DNA of 64,000 nt, taken from assembly GCA_902651635.1 (NCBI GenBank), contig CACRSC010000015.1, forward strand, positions 762,834 to 826,833, read 5' to 3'. The stretch is from Mastigamoeba balamuthi. Lineage: Eukaryota > Evosea > Mastigamoebida > Mastigamoebidae. Each line of letters opens with the position of its first letter. Position 1 is the first letter of the stretch. This document shows positions 25,481 through 36,942 of the stretch, piece by piece. Made by a program: the position numbers and the translations under genes. Below the pieces are notes generated by a model. The model searched no databases and was not told where the DNA came from. It saw only the letters and a list, made by a program, of their open reading frames with translations.

Positions 25481-25931
25481 AAACCGAGAAGGAGGGTCGC
25501 AACGAGCGCTCCCACGGGTCGCTGGCGTGGCACTCGTTAGAACCTCGACGAGGAGAAAGAGAACGTAAATGCAAGGAAAAGCACCGTCGAATTAAAACTA
25601 TACATTTGGGCTGTTGGTGGGGCTCGAATCAACAAAAGCAGGTCCCGTGGAGCTGCGCCAGTCAGCGGAAGAAAAGCCGTAGGGTCGCAGGTGAACCTCT
25701 TGCTGCGAAGTGCAGTCCGATCGGAACCGGATATTTTTTCGTCAAAGAAGATGCCGATTTGAATCGGGGGTTTTCGAAGGTACACTTCAGCCACCCGTGT
25801 GCTTCTTGTGGACACCACCACCACAGAACGCGCACACACTTATAAGTCAAAGCACCCCACCCTCCTGTCGTCCAAGAAAAAAAGTACAAGTTTAGGGACC
25901 ACCCGCGCCCCCCCGAACACCGCCTGCTCGA
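25481..25931 (+). promoter_or_regulatory. Upstream region of the Gln/Ala-rich gene
   Basis: These 451 bp hold no gene I can support. GATATTTTTT at 25730-25739 follows CGGAACCG, as in other promoters here. A long purine run (25876-25889) precedes the start codon. Confidence 0.35.
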
Positions 25932-28492
25932 ATGGAAGGCCTCGGCCTCTTCGACCGCACCGACGAGGACGTCGCCCCTCCGATGCAGGTGCCCCTGTTT
26001 TTTTTTAATTTCCGCGCACCCCTCTCTCCTCGGGCCGCTCCTCTCTCTCCGCCCCCTCTCGAACATTCCAAAGGCGACGAGCCGCTTCTGACGCGGCGGG
26101 GGGCTGCGGGGCGGCGCGCGGGCGCACGCGTGGGGGGCCGGCGGGGGGCTATTTTATGTGCGCGCGGGTGCAGGACGACGACTTTATCACCGACCTCATG
26201 GGGGTGGGATCGAGCGTGGGGCCTATTGCGTCGCCCACGCCGCTCGACGTGACGCCCGTGCCCGCGGCGGTGATGGACGGGCGCGAGTGGACGGCCCTGT
26301 ACCCCATCCGCCTCAACGACCGCGCGTACCCGCGCGTCGAGTGCGCGACCCACGACCGCGCCTACTGCAGCGGTGCGTAATACACAACACCCCCACACCC
26401 CCTCGTCGTTATTCCCAGGGCGAGACACACGCACCACCCCCCACAAAACCTCGAACCTGTTCCGTCGAGGGGGTGCGCCACCCCCCTACGCCACCCGGGG
26501 ACAGCCCCCGGTCGGCGCGGATCGGTCGCTGGCCCCCTGAATTCCCGGAAATACCGAATTCAATTTGAATGCGATAATTGGAAATTCACGGCGGATTCTC
26601 TGCCCGTTCGATCGTATAAATAGACGAGTTCCTGCGCGACCTCTTCGGGCCCAAGGCGCGCGAGCTGCCGCCCGTCACGCGCTTCGTCTCGTTCCCCGAC
26701 GTCATCACCGTCGACCAGGTGCACAACCCGCGCGACCACAGCACGCTGGTGTCGCTGGGCGTCCTGCGCGCCGACGCGGGGCTCGGGGCCCAGCACGTGC
26801 TCGTCACGACGTGCGGCATGGAGCTCTTCTGCCGGCAGCTCGGCAACTCGGACCCCACGGGCTCGTGGACCGCCGCCATGGCCGCCGGCGGCGTCATCCA
26901 GAGCCTCGAGCGCCTCGCCCAGTTTGACAACGAGGACGAGTACGTCGAGGACGACGACGACGCGGCCGGCGCGGGCGCCGTGGCCGGAGGCGCCGCGGTC
27001 GGCGCGGGCACCGCCAGCGGCGGCGCGCTGCAGCTCGACGACTACGACATGGGCCCCGCGGCGGCCTCGGCGCACACGGACTTTGGGGAGCCGCCTGCCA
27101 AGCGGGCCAAGCGGTCGGACGGCTCCGACATCGAGCAGGTGAGCGATGACGCGATTAACTTCTATTTTTAGGCGGTTATTCACACGTGCACACGCCGGTT
27201 CTCTTGTTCTCGGCCTTACGCAGGAGCTGGCGAGGACGGTCGAGACGATCCGAGAGGAGATCGAGCACGTGCATAACCTGACGCACTGCGTGCAAAACGA
27301 GACGCAGCTGTACAAGCTGCAATGCAGGGCGCCCGCCGTCAAGGCCCCGCCGATGATGTCCCCCAGCGCGCCGTCGGGTGTCAAGCCCGAGAGGACGCCC
27401 ACGCCGCTCTCCTCGGCGATGGAGGCCGCCGGGATGCCCGCGCAGGCGCAGCACCTCTTTGCCCAGCAGCAGGCCGCCGCTGCGGCCGCGAGCATGTTTG
27501 GGCTGCCCCCTGCGGCGGCTGCGGCCGTGGCGCTGCAGCAGCAGTCGCTGGCCAACGCGATTGCGGCGGGGCAGCACCTGGCGGCGGCCAAGCAGATGGC
27601 GGGCGCGCAGCTGGCGAAGCTCGCCCAGTCGCCGACGCTGGGGCCGCTTGCCGCGGGGATGTACGGGCTGGGCTCGATGCCCGGGATGTCGGGGATGATC
27701 CCCCCGGCGCTGGCGCTGGCAATGCAGGCGCAGCAGATGCCGCAGCTCCTGCAGCTCCTGCAGCCGCAGCAGTTTGTTAACTCGCTGCAGCGCGCTCAGG
27801 CCACGGCCGCTGCTGCTGCCGCCGCCGCTTCTGGTGCGGGCGCGGCGGCGTCGCAGTCCTCGGGCGTCGGGACGCCGCAGCAGCCGCAGCAGCAACAGGG
27901 GGCGCAGGGAGGCGCCCCTGCGTCGCAGCAGGGCATCGAGCAGCTCCTCGAGCAGCTTCGCGCGCAGAACATCGAGGCGCAGACGCAGCTGGAGGCGCTG
28001 CTGTCGCAGTACTCCGTCAAGATACTCTCGGGGGCGACGCCCGACGTCGGCATGGCGGCGGCCAAGGTCGGAGGCGCGCAGGGTGGACAGGCGGCGGCGT
28101 GGGCCAAGGCGATGGCTGCAGCCAGCACGTCGCAGCAGTTCAACTTCGGTACGCCGCCGCCGCTGGCCTCGCTCATGGCGGCACCGCAAGCCAAGCAGCA
28201 GCAGGCGGTCGTGGCGGCAGCGACGCCATCCAGCACGACAGCGGCCTCGCCGATGATGCAGGGGTTCGGCGGGAAGATGAAAGCGCCACCCTCACACGCT
28301 GAGGGGTCGCCGGCCAAGCCCAAGGGCCGGGGCCACAAGAACACGTCGGCGGCGGCCGCGGCAGCTGCGGCGAACGCGCAGGGGGAGGGAGCGCAGTCAG
28401 AAGAGGACCTCAGGTTCGTGCTGCTAATACGGCGTGGGAAGAAGGGGAACGGCCACGCGGCGGACCCGTCGCCGCAGGCTGAGGCAGAGTGA
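25932..28492 (+). CDS. Gln/Ala-rich nuclear-type protein of unknown family
   Basis: Exons 25932..25988, 26174..26372, 26624..27138 and 27224..28492 give 679 residues. The N-terminus is acidic with DDFITDLMG and a conserved-looking block DEFLRDLFGPKARELPPVTRFVSFPDV. An acidic Asp/Glu tract then precedes PPAKRAKRSD, a likely nuclear signal. A short coiled coil (ELARTVETIREEIEHVH) leads into about 380 residues of Ala/Gln/Met/Pro-rich low-complexity sequence and a basic KPKGRGHK segment. This composition is typical of transcriptional co-regulators, but I recognise no domain and do not assign one. Two introns (185 and 251 nt) are longer than the local norm. Confidence 0.7.
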
Positions 28493-29293
28493 TTGTTTTT
28501 CAGACTCAGTAATGTTTGTTATGTTCCCCTTCATCCCCCCACCACCCACATGTTTCGCTCTCCTCCACCCCCATCCCTTCTGCAACCTGGAGAACACGCC
28601 TTGCGTGCACGAGTTCTCTGTTCACTCTTCGCTGTCCACAAGAAAACCTCTACGTCCTCACCTGTTACACGACGGCCCGTTTCTTCTTTTTTACTGAACA
28701 GCACAAATAAAGCCCACAACCACCCGAAGACAGGCACGCTACGGACACTCTACCATTCGGCAATCCGCACAATGCCGAATTGCAACGAGCGAAAAATGAC
28801 TCAAACTGGAAGGTTGTCCTGGCCACCGACGAGGACGGACACCGCCACACCGATAGCAGCAACCGATAATCCAAAACACTCCATGCAGTCTCGAGTTGGA
28901 GTGACCGGCTGGCGCGGACTCTCAGTTCGCACTCGATCGAATTGTCCCCCCTCCCCCTCCGCCCAATTCACTCACGCGCGCACGACAGGTTCACCGCTGC
29001 CCTTTTTTATTCTCTATGAGTCGAGGCAACTTGTCAATGTGGCATCTACACTCGATCTCCGCCTCGGAATATCGGAATACCGATCGGCCCACGCCATGCA
29101 TTCCTCCACTAAACGCGGCTCAAAACACAATGCAGAGATGCTCCGCTGTTATGAGTGAACCAAATGAGCACGCGAGCATGCCCCTCGTGTCGCACCGTGT
29201 AATAGTAGTACCAGAGTGATCGTCACAAATCGACGCCACAATCTTCGGAGTTCATCCCCATAGGATTGATTTCATTCGAATCAATTCACCAGA
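28493..29293. other. Intergenic region without recognisable gene
   Basis: These 801 bp hold no supported gene. AATAAA at 28705-28710 could be the polyadenylation signal of the upstream gene. Open frames here are short, biased by CT-rich sequence and resemble nothing known to me. Around 29071-29087 the sequence GGAATATCGGAATACCGA resembles the GATAT promoter element. Confidence 0.5.
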
Positions 29294-30273
29294 ATGCTGG
29301 TCACCCCGCGCGAGCCCGCCTTCCGGCGGAGGCTGTTCTCACTCGCGGAGCCGGCCCCCCGCCTGCCGGCCACCACGGGACAGAAGGCGTCGGACTGCGA
29401 CGAGAAGGTCTTGCAGCTCGAGTCGGACCTCCGGGAGTACCGCTCCCTCAAGCGCGACACCGACGCCATCTGCCAGCAGCAGATTCGCGCAGCCGAGGCC
29501 CAGCGCGACGAGCTCCGCGTCTCCTTCGAGAAGGTGCGGAAAGGGGCCCGCAGACTCCTGAGTGAGGACTGACCGCCGTGGAAGGTCGAGGCAGAGCTCG
29601 AGGCACTGAAGCAGCGCGCGACGAGGAGGACGTTCGAGGTGGAGCGCTGCAGGGGCCCCGCGAGGATCCCGACCCTCGTCGCGCGCAGGCGGCTGCACGT
29701 CGATGAGCCGGCGGTCGTCGCCGCTCTGCAGCACAGGGTCGCGGAGCTCGAGGCCGCGCTCCTCGACGAGCAGAGGAGGCGCGACGACAACGCACGCAGC
29801 GGCAGCAGCGAGGTCTCCGACCTCAAAGCGATCGTCGTGGACCTCACGAGGCGCGCGGAGGCCCTGGTGGCGGCCCTGCAGAGGGAGCGGCAGGCCTCCG
29901 AGGTCGCCAGCGCCAAGTCGGCGATACGCGTCGCGGAGCTGGAGAGGCAGCTGGCGGAGCTGCGGGGGAGGCGCGAGCCGCTGACCGAGACGTGCGACAG
30001 GAGGGCGGACGTGGTCCCACGCTCGGCGAACTCTGTGTGGGACGAGGAGCGCATGTGGTCCAGCTCGGGACGCGTGGTGTCGGTGGTTCTCGTCCGCGAC
30101 CTCCTGGCCGCCTGCGTCAACTGCAACGATGGAACCAAGACAGCGGTGCGCTTCTCCCTTCACTATGCGTGTCTTATTCGCTGCCCTCCACTGGACAGGC
30201 AGCAGCGACGTCGCTCGAGAGGCTCCTGGGCCTGGGGCAGAACGTGCTCGCGGGGCTCAGGTCAGGAAGCTGA
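29294..30273 (+). CDS. Coiled-coil protein of unknown function
   Basis: Exons 29294..29533, 29585..30145 and 30199..30273 give 291 residues. Heptad-rich segments (about 28-85 and 120-225) with high Glu, Arg, Leu and Ala predict long coiled coils. The C-terminus (about 235-291) is less charged and ends LLGLGQNVLAGLRSGS. No catalytic motif, signal peptide or membrane segment is seen. Introns of 51 and 53 nt have good GT-AG ends and keep the frame, which supports a real gene. Family not recognised. Confidence 0.65.
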
Positions 30274-30373
30274 GGTGACCGGAATCGCCCGAGGAATGGC
30301 GTGCTCTGATCCACGTTCTCCGTTGAGCGAGTCCCTGCGCTCCCCCGTACAGAGTTGGAGCTCGCAGAAGAGG

Positions 30374-30427
30374 AACTAGGATATTATTCCGAGATCTACC
30401 AGATTTTTGCGAGATATCTGAAGCGAG
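30374..30427 (+). promoter_or_regulatory. Core promoter of TRAPPC12 with paired GATAT elements
   Basis: GATATT at 30380-30385 and GATATC at 30413-30418, 10 bp from the start codon, with CAGATTTTTGC between them. This is the tightest example of the element near a start codon in the window. Confidence 0.5.
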
Positions 30428-31732
30428 ATGTCTGACTTCCACCCGCTGGCGCCTCTCGACGCGGACGCGCTCGAGGACGAGCCGATCGACAAGGCCTTCA
30501 AGGGGAAGCGGCCCGACCCACCCAACCGCCCGCCGCCCGACATTCCCAAAACCGTCGCTGGCCTCGCCTCCCTCATTGTGCGCCCACCCTCGCCGGTGTC
30601 CCCCCAACCTCCCGCCCGCCCGAGCTCGGGCGTATCGTGGAGCAAGCGCACCACACCTCTGCGCCGAGTCTTGCGCAAATGCGTTGGCGGGATTCCGAAA
30701 ATACGCTGAGCGCTGACCCGAGTTTCCCGTGTTGGCGGCGGCAGCGGATAGGGGCGTACGGGCAGGCGCTGGGGCTGGCCGTCCAGGTGCTCGAGGGGGA
30801 GCTGGACGCGCGCGAGCGGGCGCTGGCGGTGGCGTACAAGGTGGCGGCGCTGGCGCAGCTGCGCATGGGCGAGGAGGCCGCCGCCGAGATCGACGCCCTC
30901 GGCGACCTCGACGCTGTGCCCGGCGCCCCCTTCGCCCTCCGCGTCGCCAAGGCCCAGCTCGCCTGCTCCAAGTCCAAGTCCCTCTCGGCCCTCTACTCGT
31001 GAGCAGCGAGCCCACTACCCCCTCGCGGCCACTCCCACCCCCCGGCTGCACCTCTCTGAGCTGCTGGCACGACGCAGGCTGCTGGAGACGACGCAGCGAG
31101 AGAGCGCGCGCGCGAGGGCCGAGGGGCGCGCGGAGGACGAGGCGAGGTGGGCGGCGCGCGAGGACTACGTGCACGGCGCGCTGGCGTCGAGGCACCTGCA
31201 GGCCGGGGACGCGTGCTCGGCGATCACGTCGCTCGAGCGCCTGGTGGCCCGCCACCCGCGCGACGCCCGCCTGCTGGCGCGCGTGGGGCGCGTGTACCTG
31301 CACGCCGGCTGCCTGGCGGCGGCCGAGGCGTACTTCAAGGAGGCGGAGCGCGCGATAGGGCCGCCCGAGGAGGCCGCGCGCAACGCGGACGTGCTCGCGG
31401 ACAGGGCGATGGTCAAGCTGGCGCGCGAGGAGTTCGCGCCGGCGATCGAGCTGTTCCTGGCGGCCGGGGGCCCGTCGCCCAGCGCGGCGCAGTCGAACAA
31501 CGTGAGCGTGGCCATGTTCTACAACGGCAACCTCAGCCACTCGCTCGCCACGATGCGCGAGACCGCCAGCAGGGACCCCTACGCCGTCGACGAGGCGCTG
31601 CAGAGCAACCTCTGCTGCATGTACGACTTTGCCAGCGACACGGCCGAGGCCAAGAAGGCCGAGCTCATGTCCTTCCTCTCGCGCGCGTGCCCCGAGCGCT
31701 GGCCCAGCGCCACAGCGCCCCCCGACACCTGA
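30428..31732 (+). CDS. TRAPPC12: TRAPPC12-like TRAPP complex subunit
   Basis: Subunit of the metazoan-type TRAPPIII tethering complex acting in ER-Golgi traffic and autophagy. Exons 30428..30577, 30745..30998 and 31078..31732 give 352 residues. TPR-like helices fill residues 55-340. The C-terminal block NNVSVAMFYNGNLSHSL, TASRDPY, LQSNLCCMYDFAS and KKAELMSFLSR matches the conserved TRAPPC12 end (NNKAVCLLYLG, LFNLTTMYELES, KKQALL). The N-terminus is much shorter than in human, where a long disordered region precedes the TPRs. GATATT (30380-30385) and GATATC (30413-30418) lie directly upstream. The 167-nt first intron is long for this genome; its acceptor at 30744 keeps phase. Confidence 0.85.
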
Positions 31733-31878
31733 CCCCCCCCGTCCCGCCAAGACAACCCGCAGCCTCTCCTCTGTCGCTCGTCTCGTGCACCGCTCTACTC
31801 GGTCCTGGTCTAAGTCAGACAGGGGCGTGGGTTGACATGGCTGCTGTGTGGTGGTGGTGGTGGCGGTGGCAGAGTCCT

Positions 31879-32747
31879 TCAGTGGTGGCCAGAGGCGGCG
31901 CCCTTCTTGGCGTTGCGCTCCATCTCGCGGCGCTCGCGCCTGTTGCGGCCGACGGGGGTGTCGCTGTCGTCGGGCCCTGCGCCGCCGCTCAGGAACAGCG
32001 GGCTGATGATGCCCGTCCACACCTTGTACGCCGCGAACATGGCCACGGGCACGTACGTCAGCCAGAACCAGTCGCTCAGCACCGTCGTCGTGAACTGCAC
32101 AAAGGCCGAGACGTAGAAGACGTCGTAGTAGTAGCTGCGAGCCCGTCGGGCACAGGCAGACAGTCAGTCGCCCGTTCGATGTCGGCTGCAGTTGAGGGCA
32201 CTGGCTGCTCTGCAGCAAGGGGAACGTGGTGCGCACTCGGAGAGACCGCCGGTGATGCTGAGGTCGTGGCCGGGGTCGACGATGTCGCCGTCGACGATGC
32301 GGGGCCTCGCGATGGCTGCGCCACCAGAGACAGGGGAGAGGGAGGGGGAGGGGGTCAGCGAAAAGGTCAAAGGGGAAACCGCTCCCCCACACAGCCACGT
32401 GGACGCGATCACAACGCACCTCTGAGGAGCCACAGCATCGCAGACCTGCAGGGCAGCGGGAGAGCACACACGTGAGGAGGGCCACGGGGATGCGCTGCGG
32501 GAGGCGTGGGGCTGGGGGGAGTTGGGAGACGGGGCGAGAGAGAGAGAGAGAGAGAGAGGAGGCAGTGCTGCTGACATGGCGCAGAGATTGAGGGCGTGGG
32601 CGACGGCCTTGCCGAGGGTGAGCTGCCCCAGTGCAGGCCCAGCCGCACGGCGACGAACACGGCGTTGCTGACGGCGAAGATGATCAGCAGGTTGCGCACG
32701 TAGCGCTGGTTCTGCTGCACGATCCTCTTGGCGGCTTGGTTAGCCAT
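31879..32747 (-). CDS. TMEM208: TMEM208/SND2-like ER membrane protein
   Basis: SND2/TMEM208 takes part in the SRP-independent route of membrane-protein targeting to the ER. A frame-intact model is complement(31879..32134, 32237..32315, 32420..32445, 32605..32747), 167 residues. Features: an N-terminal basic helix KRIVQQNQRYVRN, a hydrophobic segment LLIIFAVSNAVFVAV, the linker ARPRIVDGDIVDPGHDL, a second hydrophobic region AFVQFTTTVLSDWFWLTYVPVAMFAAY, and a charged tail RNRRERREMERNAKKG. The exon-1/exon-2 junction is uncertain: another donor at 32575 would include a more hydrophobic stretch but needs a one-base shift near 32626-32629. Confidence 0.78.
32536..32560. repeat. GA dinucleotide microsatellite
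   Basis: About twelve GA units inside an intron of the minus-strand TMEM208-like gene. There it reads as a CT tract and probably serves as the polypyrimidine tract before the acceptor. Confidence 0.9.
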
Positions 32748-32850
32748 GCCTGCGTCCTTCGTTGCGAGCTCGAAATATCTCTGACCGGGGATATTTGTTG
32801 ATCCTTCTCTGCCAGATTTCACGCTGTTGTCCATAGAACAAGACACAGCC
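32748..32850 (-). promoter_or_regulatory. Promoter of the TMEM208-like gene
   Basis: AAATATC (32773-32779) and GATATTT (32790-32796) form an inverted pair 10 bp apart, 26-50 bp from the start codon. The arrangement is like the ClpB/kinase region. Confidence 0.55.
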
Positions 32851-33203
32851 GAGTGGCATGCATATATGCGCTTGAGCGAGGTTGGAGGAGTGGGACAACT
32901 CCTGGATGGATATCTCGTCTGGGACTCCAACGAAACTGGAAATTGCTTGGCTCTTCGGGACGGACACCCAAACGAGAACGGTCTGTGATACAAGTTCGCA
33001 GGCACATTACTGCATCTCTTCCCCGCTCTCTCTGGTGCGCGACGTCATACAGTACCGCGTATCTCAGCGATTGCCGTTTCCGACAACTGGATTGTCCATT
33101 TCTTCTGATTTTGTCAGGCGGCCATATCTGACTGACTCGCCACTTTGTTGTCCTTCTCAGCAAGGTTATCGTCTTTTGGCAGCACACCGCACCAACCGCA
33201 CAA

Positions 33204-33764
33204 ATGGTCAAGCGTGCACTGCTCGTGATCGACGTCCAGCAGGAGTACTTCACGGGGGCTCTGCCCATAGCGCACCCGACGGGCACTCTGCCCCGCATCC
33301 TCGCCGCGATGGACGCTGCCCGTGCCAACGGCATCCTCACCGTCGTCGTCCAGCACGTCACCCCGCTCACGACGCCCCCCGGGACGCCCTTCCGCGAGGA
33401 CGGGCCCGGGGCCGCCGTGCATCCCGACGTGGCCAGCCGGCACCGCGACGCGCTGATCGTCAAGCGCATGCCCGGGAGCTTCACGGGGACGTCGCTCGAG
33501 CAGCTGCTGAGGCAGCACGGCGTCACGACCGTCGTGATCGCGGGGTACATGACGCACATGTGTTGCGACACCACCGCGCGCCAGGCGTACCACATGGGGA
33601 TGCAGGTCGAGTTCCTGTCCGACGCCACGGGCACGCCCGACCTCGAGAACGCTGCCGGCAGGGCAGCCGCCGCGGACGTGCACAGGGTCATCCTCGTCGC
33701 GCAGCAGAGCCACTTCTCGCAGGTCATGACCACAGAGCAGTGGCTCCAGGCCATCCGCTCTTGA
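33204..33764 (+). CDS. Isochorismatase-like cysteine hydrolase
   Basis: Single-exon, 186 residues, the normal length of the isochorismatase-like (cysteine hydrolase) fold. The catalytic triad is visible: Asp10 in VIDVQQEY, Lys87 in IVKRMPG and Cys120 in GYMTHMCC (G-x-x-T-x-x-C spacing). The substrate cannot be read from sequence; relatives cleave nicotinamide, isochorismate, carbamates or ureas. It lacks introns while neighbours have them, so horizontal origin is possible but unproven. Decayed copies of its 3' half recur at about 36330-36541 and 38575-38870, so this gene is the intact parent of a local duplication. Confidence 0.92.
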   Translation: MVKRALLVIDVQQEYFTGALPIAHPTGTLPRILAAMDAARANGILTVVVQHVTPLTTPPGTPFREDGPGAAVHPDVASRHRDALIVKRMPGSFTGTSLEQLLRQHGVTTVVIAGYMTHMCCDTTARQAYHMGMQVEFLSDATGTPDLENAAGRAAAADVHRVILVAQQSHFSQVMTTEQWLQAIRS

Positions 33765-33899
33765 GGGCCCTGGCCCTCCTGGGCTCACATTCCTCTCCCT
33801 GGCAACCATCATCAGGCACAGCCCACAGCTTTTCAACTCGTTACAATTCTGGTGGCAACGCTTGTCTCAAGTTGTTACCCCCACAACTTGAGTGCTCGA

Positions 33900-34140
33900 G
33901 TCCCCTGACAAAAACTAACCGTTGCCAGACCCCCCGTCCCGGCAGGTGCGATGTTCAAGGTGGCCCTGATTAGAGAGAAAACGATTCCACGTCACTGCCT
34001 TTTTCATTTTCAAATCAGGGGATCGAGAAAATGCAGGGACCGCGAATCAAGGCAATTGACCCGGCTGCACCTGTGTCGACACATCGTCCTGCTGGTCCTT
34101 GACAGTGAGTGCCAAGACTGACATCTTGTCGGGACCTCGC
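33900..34140 (+). repeat. Direct repeat unit A (about 240 bp)
   Basis: Nearly identical to 36948-37185. It begins at CTGACAAAAACTAACCGTTG and runs past the CCTTGACAGTGAG block. The two copies are about 3.04 kb apart and mark the left edge of the tandem duplication. Confidence 0.9.
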
Positions 34141-34505
34141 CGAGTAGATATTCATGTGATATCGTCAAGATTTTGGGTCTGCTCTAAAGAGAGACTGAAC
34201 TGCGGAGCAGTGTAACGCCACCATCACAAGCTTTTATGGTGCCGCGTTTGCTATCACCTTGTGGCACAGCACCCTGCCCACACCGCCCCTCAAGGTATGC
34301 TAACAAATGCACGGGTCAATTGTTTCTTAGAAACACATCTTTCCCGCATTGCTCTTTTCTGCCTCTGTTTGCTTCCACCGCACTCTCCATATTACCAGCT
34401 CCCATCGCACACTTTGCTTCTCTAAGACTGAACTGCAAGTGCATGCCATTTCTTTTTCTCAAAGGCACAATCTATCAAACACAGGCAGTCTGCCCACGTC
34501 TTGCA

Positions 34506-36310
34506 AAAGGAAGGCACTGAAGGATGAAGCCACTGGGAACGATGGCATGCTCAGCACCAAGAGGTCACACAGCGACATGCTGCAGGTGCTCAGGTGGTCA
34601 CCAGTTGTTGAATGGGCACAGCAGTTCATTTCCCAAGTTCTTCTGCAGTGTACTCACAGCAGAGAAGAAACATGGCTGCAGACTCACAGTGGCTGAAGTG
34701 CTCAGCTTCATCGTCAACCCTGCTGGCATGAAAGGTACGTGCACGCACTCTTCGTGTAGTGAGTGACTTGGCACAGCAAACTCAAAAAGTGCTTCCAAAC
34801 AAACAAACACTCACACACAGAGAAGCAGGCACCGTTCGTGATGCAGGTGCACTTTTTTGGAGGCACAGGCCCTTGACAAGTGAAAGGCATCATAAGACTT
34901 CCTGGGCCAGTTCCTGCATGCTGTGTTCGCATTCATTGAGAGTGATAACAGCTCCTACCTCATCTTCACCTCATTTCATGGCCTTGACAACACAGCAATC
35001 CACAGTGACCTTAAGATGTTGGGACTGGAGATTGTCTTGCTCAGTTTGGGCTCACTGTTGCATGAGAACTATCTGTTCAAGCAGGTGAATGTGCCAGAGA
35101 GCAGGATCAAGCTATACACTGGCCTGCTATTGCTTGGGCAGTGAACACTGATGCATTGTACCAGTTCTACATCAGCGTTTGTCTGTTTGCCCTTTTCCTC
35201 TGGCATGTTGGGTGCAACAGCAGCAGCAGCAGTGGTGGCAATCAGTTCACACGGCAGAAGCTGCTATACAACCTCACGGTTCCTCAGCCGAGTGCATTGC
35301 ACCTTAAGTCATGGCTGGATCGCACAGGAGACACAATTCACTCCTCGTTTTCATACCTACACTGCAGGTGTCCTGTGCTTGCCACTGCTGGCACGCCTCG
35401 ACGTCCTGCTCACTGTGCTATTTGAGAGGGTCGTGGACCTGGCAGGCGAGATCCGTGGCACTGCTGCACAAGCATTGCATGGGGCGAGTTTACAGTGGCT
35501 GGGCACATCAAGGTCACTCTGCAGTCAACCATAGTCCTGCCGTTCGTCATCTGATGGATGGTACTGGACTCTCTCAAGCATGACTCGAACGAATGCTCAT
35601 GGCTCAGATAGATCCATTTCGACAGTAAGCTGATGACTGAGGTTTCGTTCTGCCTCACTGAGAGGACGGACTTGGCCATGCTCATCACGTGTGTCATCTC
35701 AGCATACCATGGCAGCAAGTGTGGATCCACAATGTTCAAGCTGCATGACCTGAATAAGAAGTTCATGGGAGAGCTTGTGGATAAGCACATGCACGTTCCG
35801 GACTGGGTGGTCATGAACCCCATCAACTTTGCACCAATGTGTGCCAATGGCCAGTACGTGACGAAGCCTTCTGTGTTCCTTATAAAGAAGAGCATCTCAG
35901 TTGTCCTCAGCTGTGGCAACGACCCCTTTGGAGACTCAGCCATGTTGTTCAAGACACAGAATGGCAGTTCCTCAGTGCTTGTGATAGTGCAGAGCAAGAA
36001 GCGCCAGGGCAAGCAGCCTTTCCTCAAGAACATAGCTGGTGTCTGCGCCCAGCATGACAAGATGTGTCGTGTTTGAGTGCCTTACCACCAACCCGCAACA
36101 ACTTATGCTCCCACCATCCCGCAGGCTCCACAGATCACAGAGGTGCTTGCTAACAGCTGTGCTTCATGCTCGTTCTTCATCATCTACGTGTTGGACGAGA
36201 AGGGCAGCTGGTTTGAGCCAGACATTGCCATTCGTGACCTCGAGGACATTTATGGCCACACTATGTGTGAGTGCAGGAGAGCCTGCTGAACTACCGAAAG
36301 TGAAGCTCGG
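34506..36310 (+). pseudogene. Decayed Crinkler/RHS-like NTPase gene, copy A
   Basis: Fragments of one reading direction are scattered over three frames with stops. 34595-34730 and 34900-35480 correspond to copy B, including a Walker-B-like strand SYLIFTSFHGLD and the block YNLTVPQPSALHLKSWLD. The segment 35633-36076 remains open for 147 codons and encodes what may be a PD-(D/E)xK-type nuclease part, with SSVLVIVQSKKR near its end giving a Q-x-K motif. The region coding for the P-loop is missing. Architecture (P-loop NTPase followed by nuclease-like domain) recalls the Crinkler/RHS class of eukaryotic effectors; this is inference from motif order. Confidence 0.5.
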
Positions 36311-36329
36311 GATTGATCCTGGCCTTCTA

Positions 36330-36541
36330 CAGGCACTGCAACACACTTATCATCAAATACATGCATGCCTGGGAGCTTCAGGAAGACGTTGCTCAAGCAG
36401 TTATTGAGGCAGCACAGTATCACGACCATTGTGATCATGGGGTACATACATGACGCACCTGTGCTGCAACACCACCACACACCAGGCGTACCACTCAGGG
36501 ATGCAGGTCGTACACTCACCTCGAGAACGCTGCCAGTAGGA
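36330..36541 (+). pseudogene. Isochorismatase 3' fragment, copy 2
   Basis: Matches the parent gene from about 33460 (LIVKRMPGSF region) to 33662 (ENAAGR region), with frame-breaking changes and an internal loss of about 30 bp before the Asp-Leu-Glu-Asn block. The catalytic Asp10 part is absent. It is joined directly to NTPase-like sequence upstream. Confidence 0.85.
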
Positions 36542-36857
36542 AGTGAGAAAAACCCAGCGTGATACCACTAATCCAAAAAGATATAGTGGCAAATTCCATA
36601 GGATCACAGAGCTCAAAGATAGTGTCAAAGACAGAGATTCCTTGTCTTACTACTGATGCATTGTGATCATAATACCAGGAATACTCTTTTCGAGACCCCT
36701 TACATCTACCAGTCAGCAGTCTTCATCCCCTTGTCTATGTACAAAAAAACGTCTTAACATTGAAACTATGCTTCAACACGCGATTTACTGATAAGTCCTC
36801 AACATGCAACGAAACCATGATTCCAAAAACACAATATGTGAACTGCAAAGAAGATTA

Positions 36858-36942
36858 GTGTCTGTGGTGCCATTTCATATAAGTCGGATGAATTGGCCGA
36901 AGGTCAATTCAGAAGACTTTGATGAAATGGCACCACAGACAC
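36858..36942. mobile_element. Short palindromic element with 21-bp terminal inverted repeats
   Basis: 36858-36878 and 36922-36942 are perfect inverted copies of a 21-mer that begins GTGTCTGTGGTGCC. They flank a 43-bp spacer. A third copy of the right arm lies at 40418-40438, preceded by the same GGTCAATT. The size and ends resemble a MITE or a solo terminus. No target-site duplication can be shown because an N follows at 36943. Confidence 0.55.

Noticed and set aside
25605-25690. tRNA-like sequence on the minus strand (TGGCGCAGC A-box-like and TTCGAGCC B-box-like)
   Set aside because: The span between possible acceptor arms is about 58 nt, the T stem does not pair and no anticodon stem forms.
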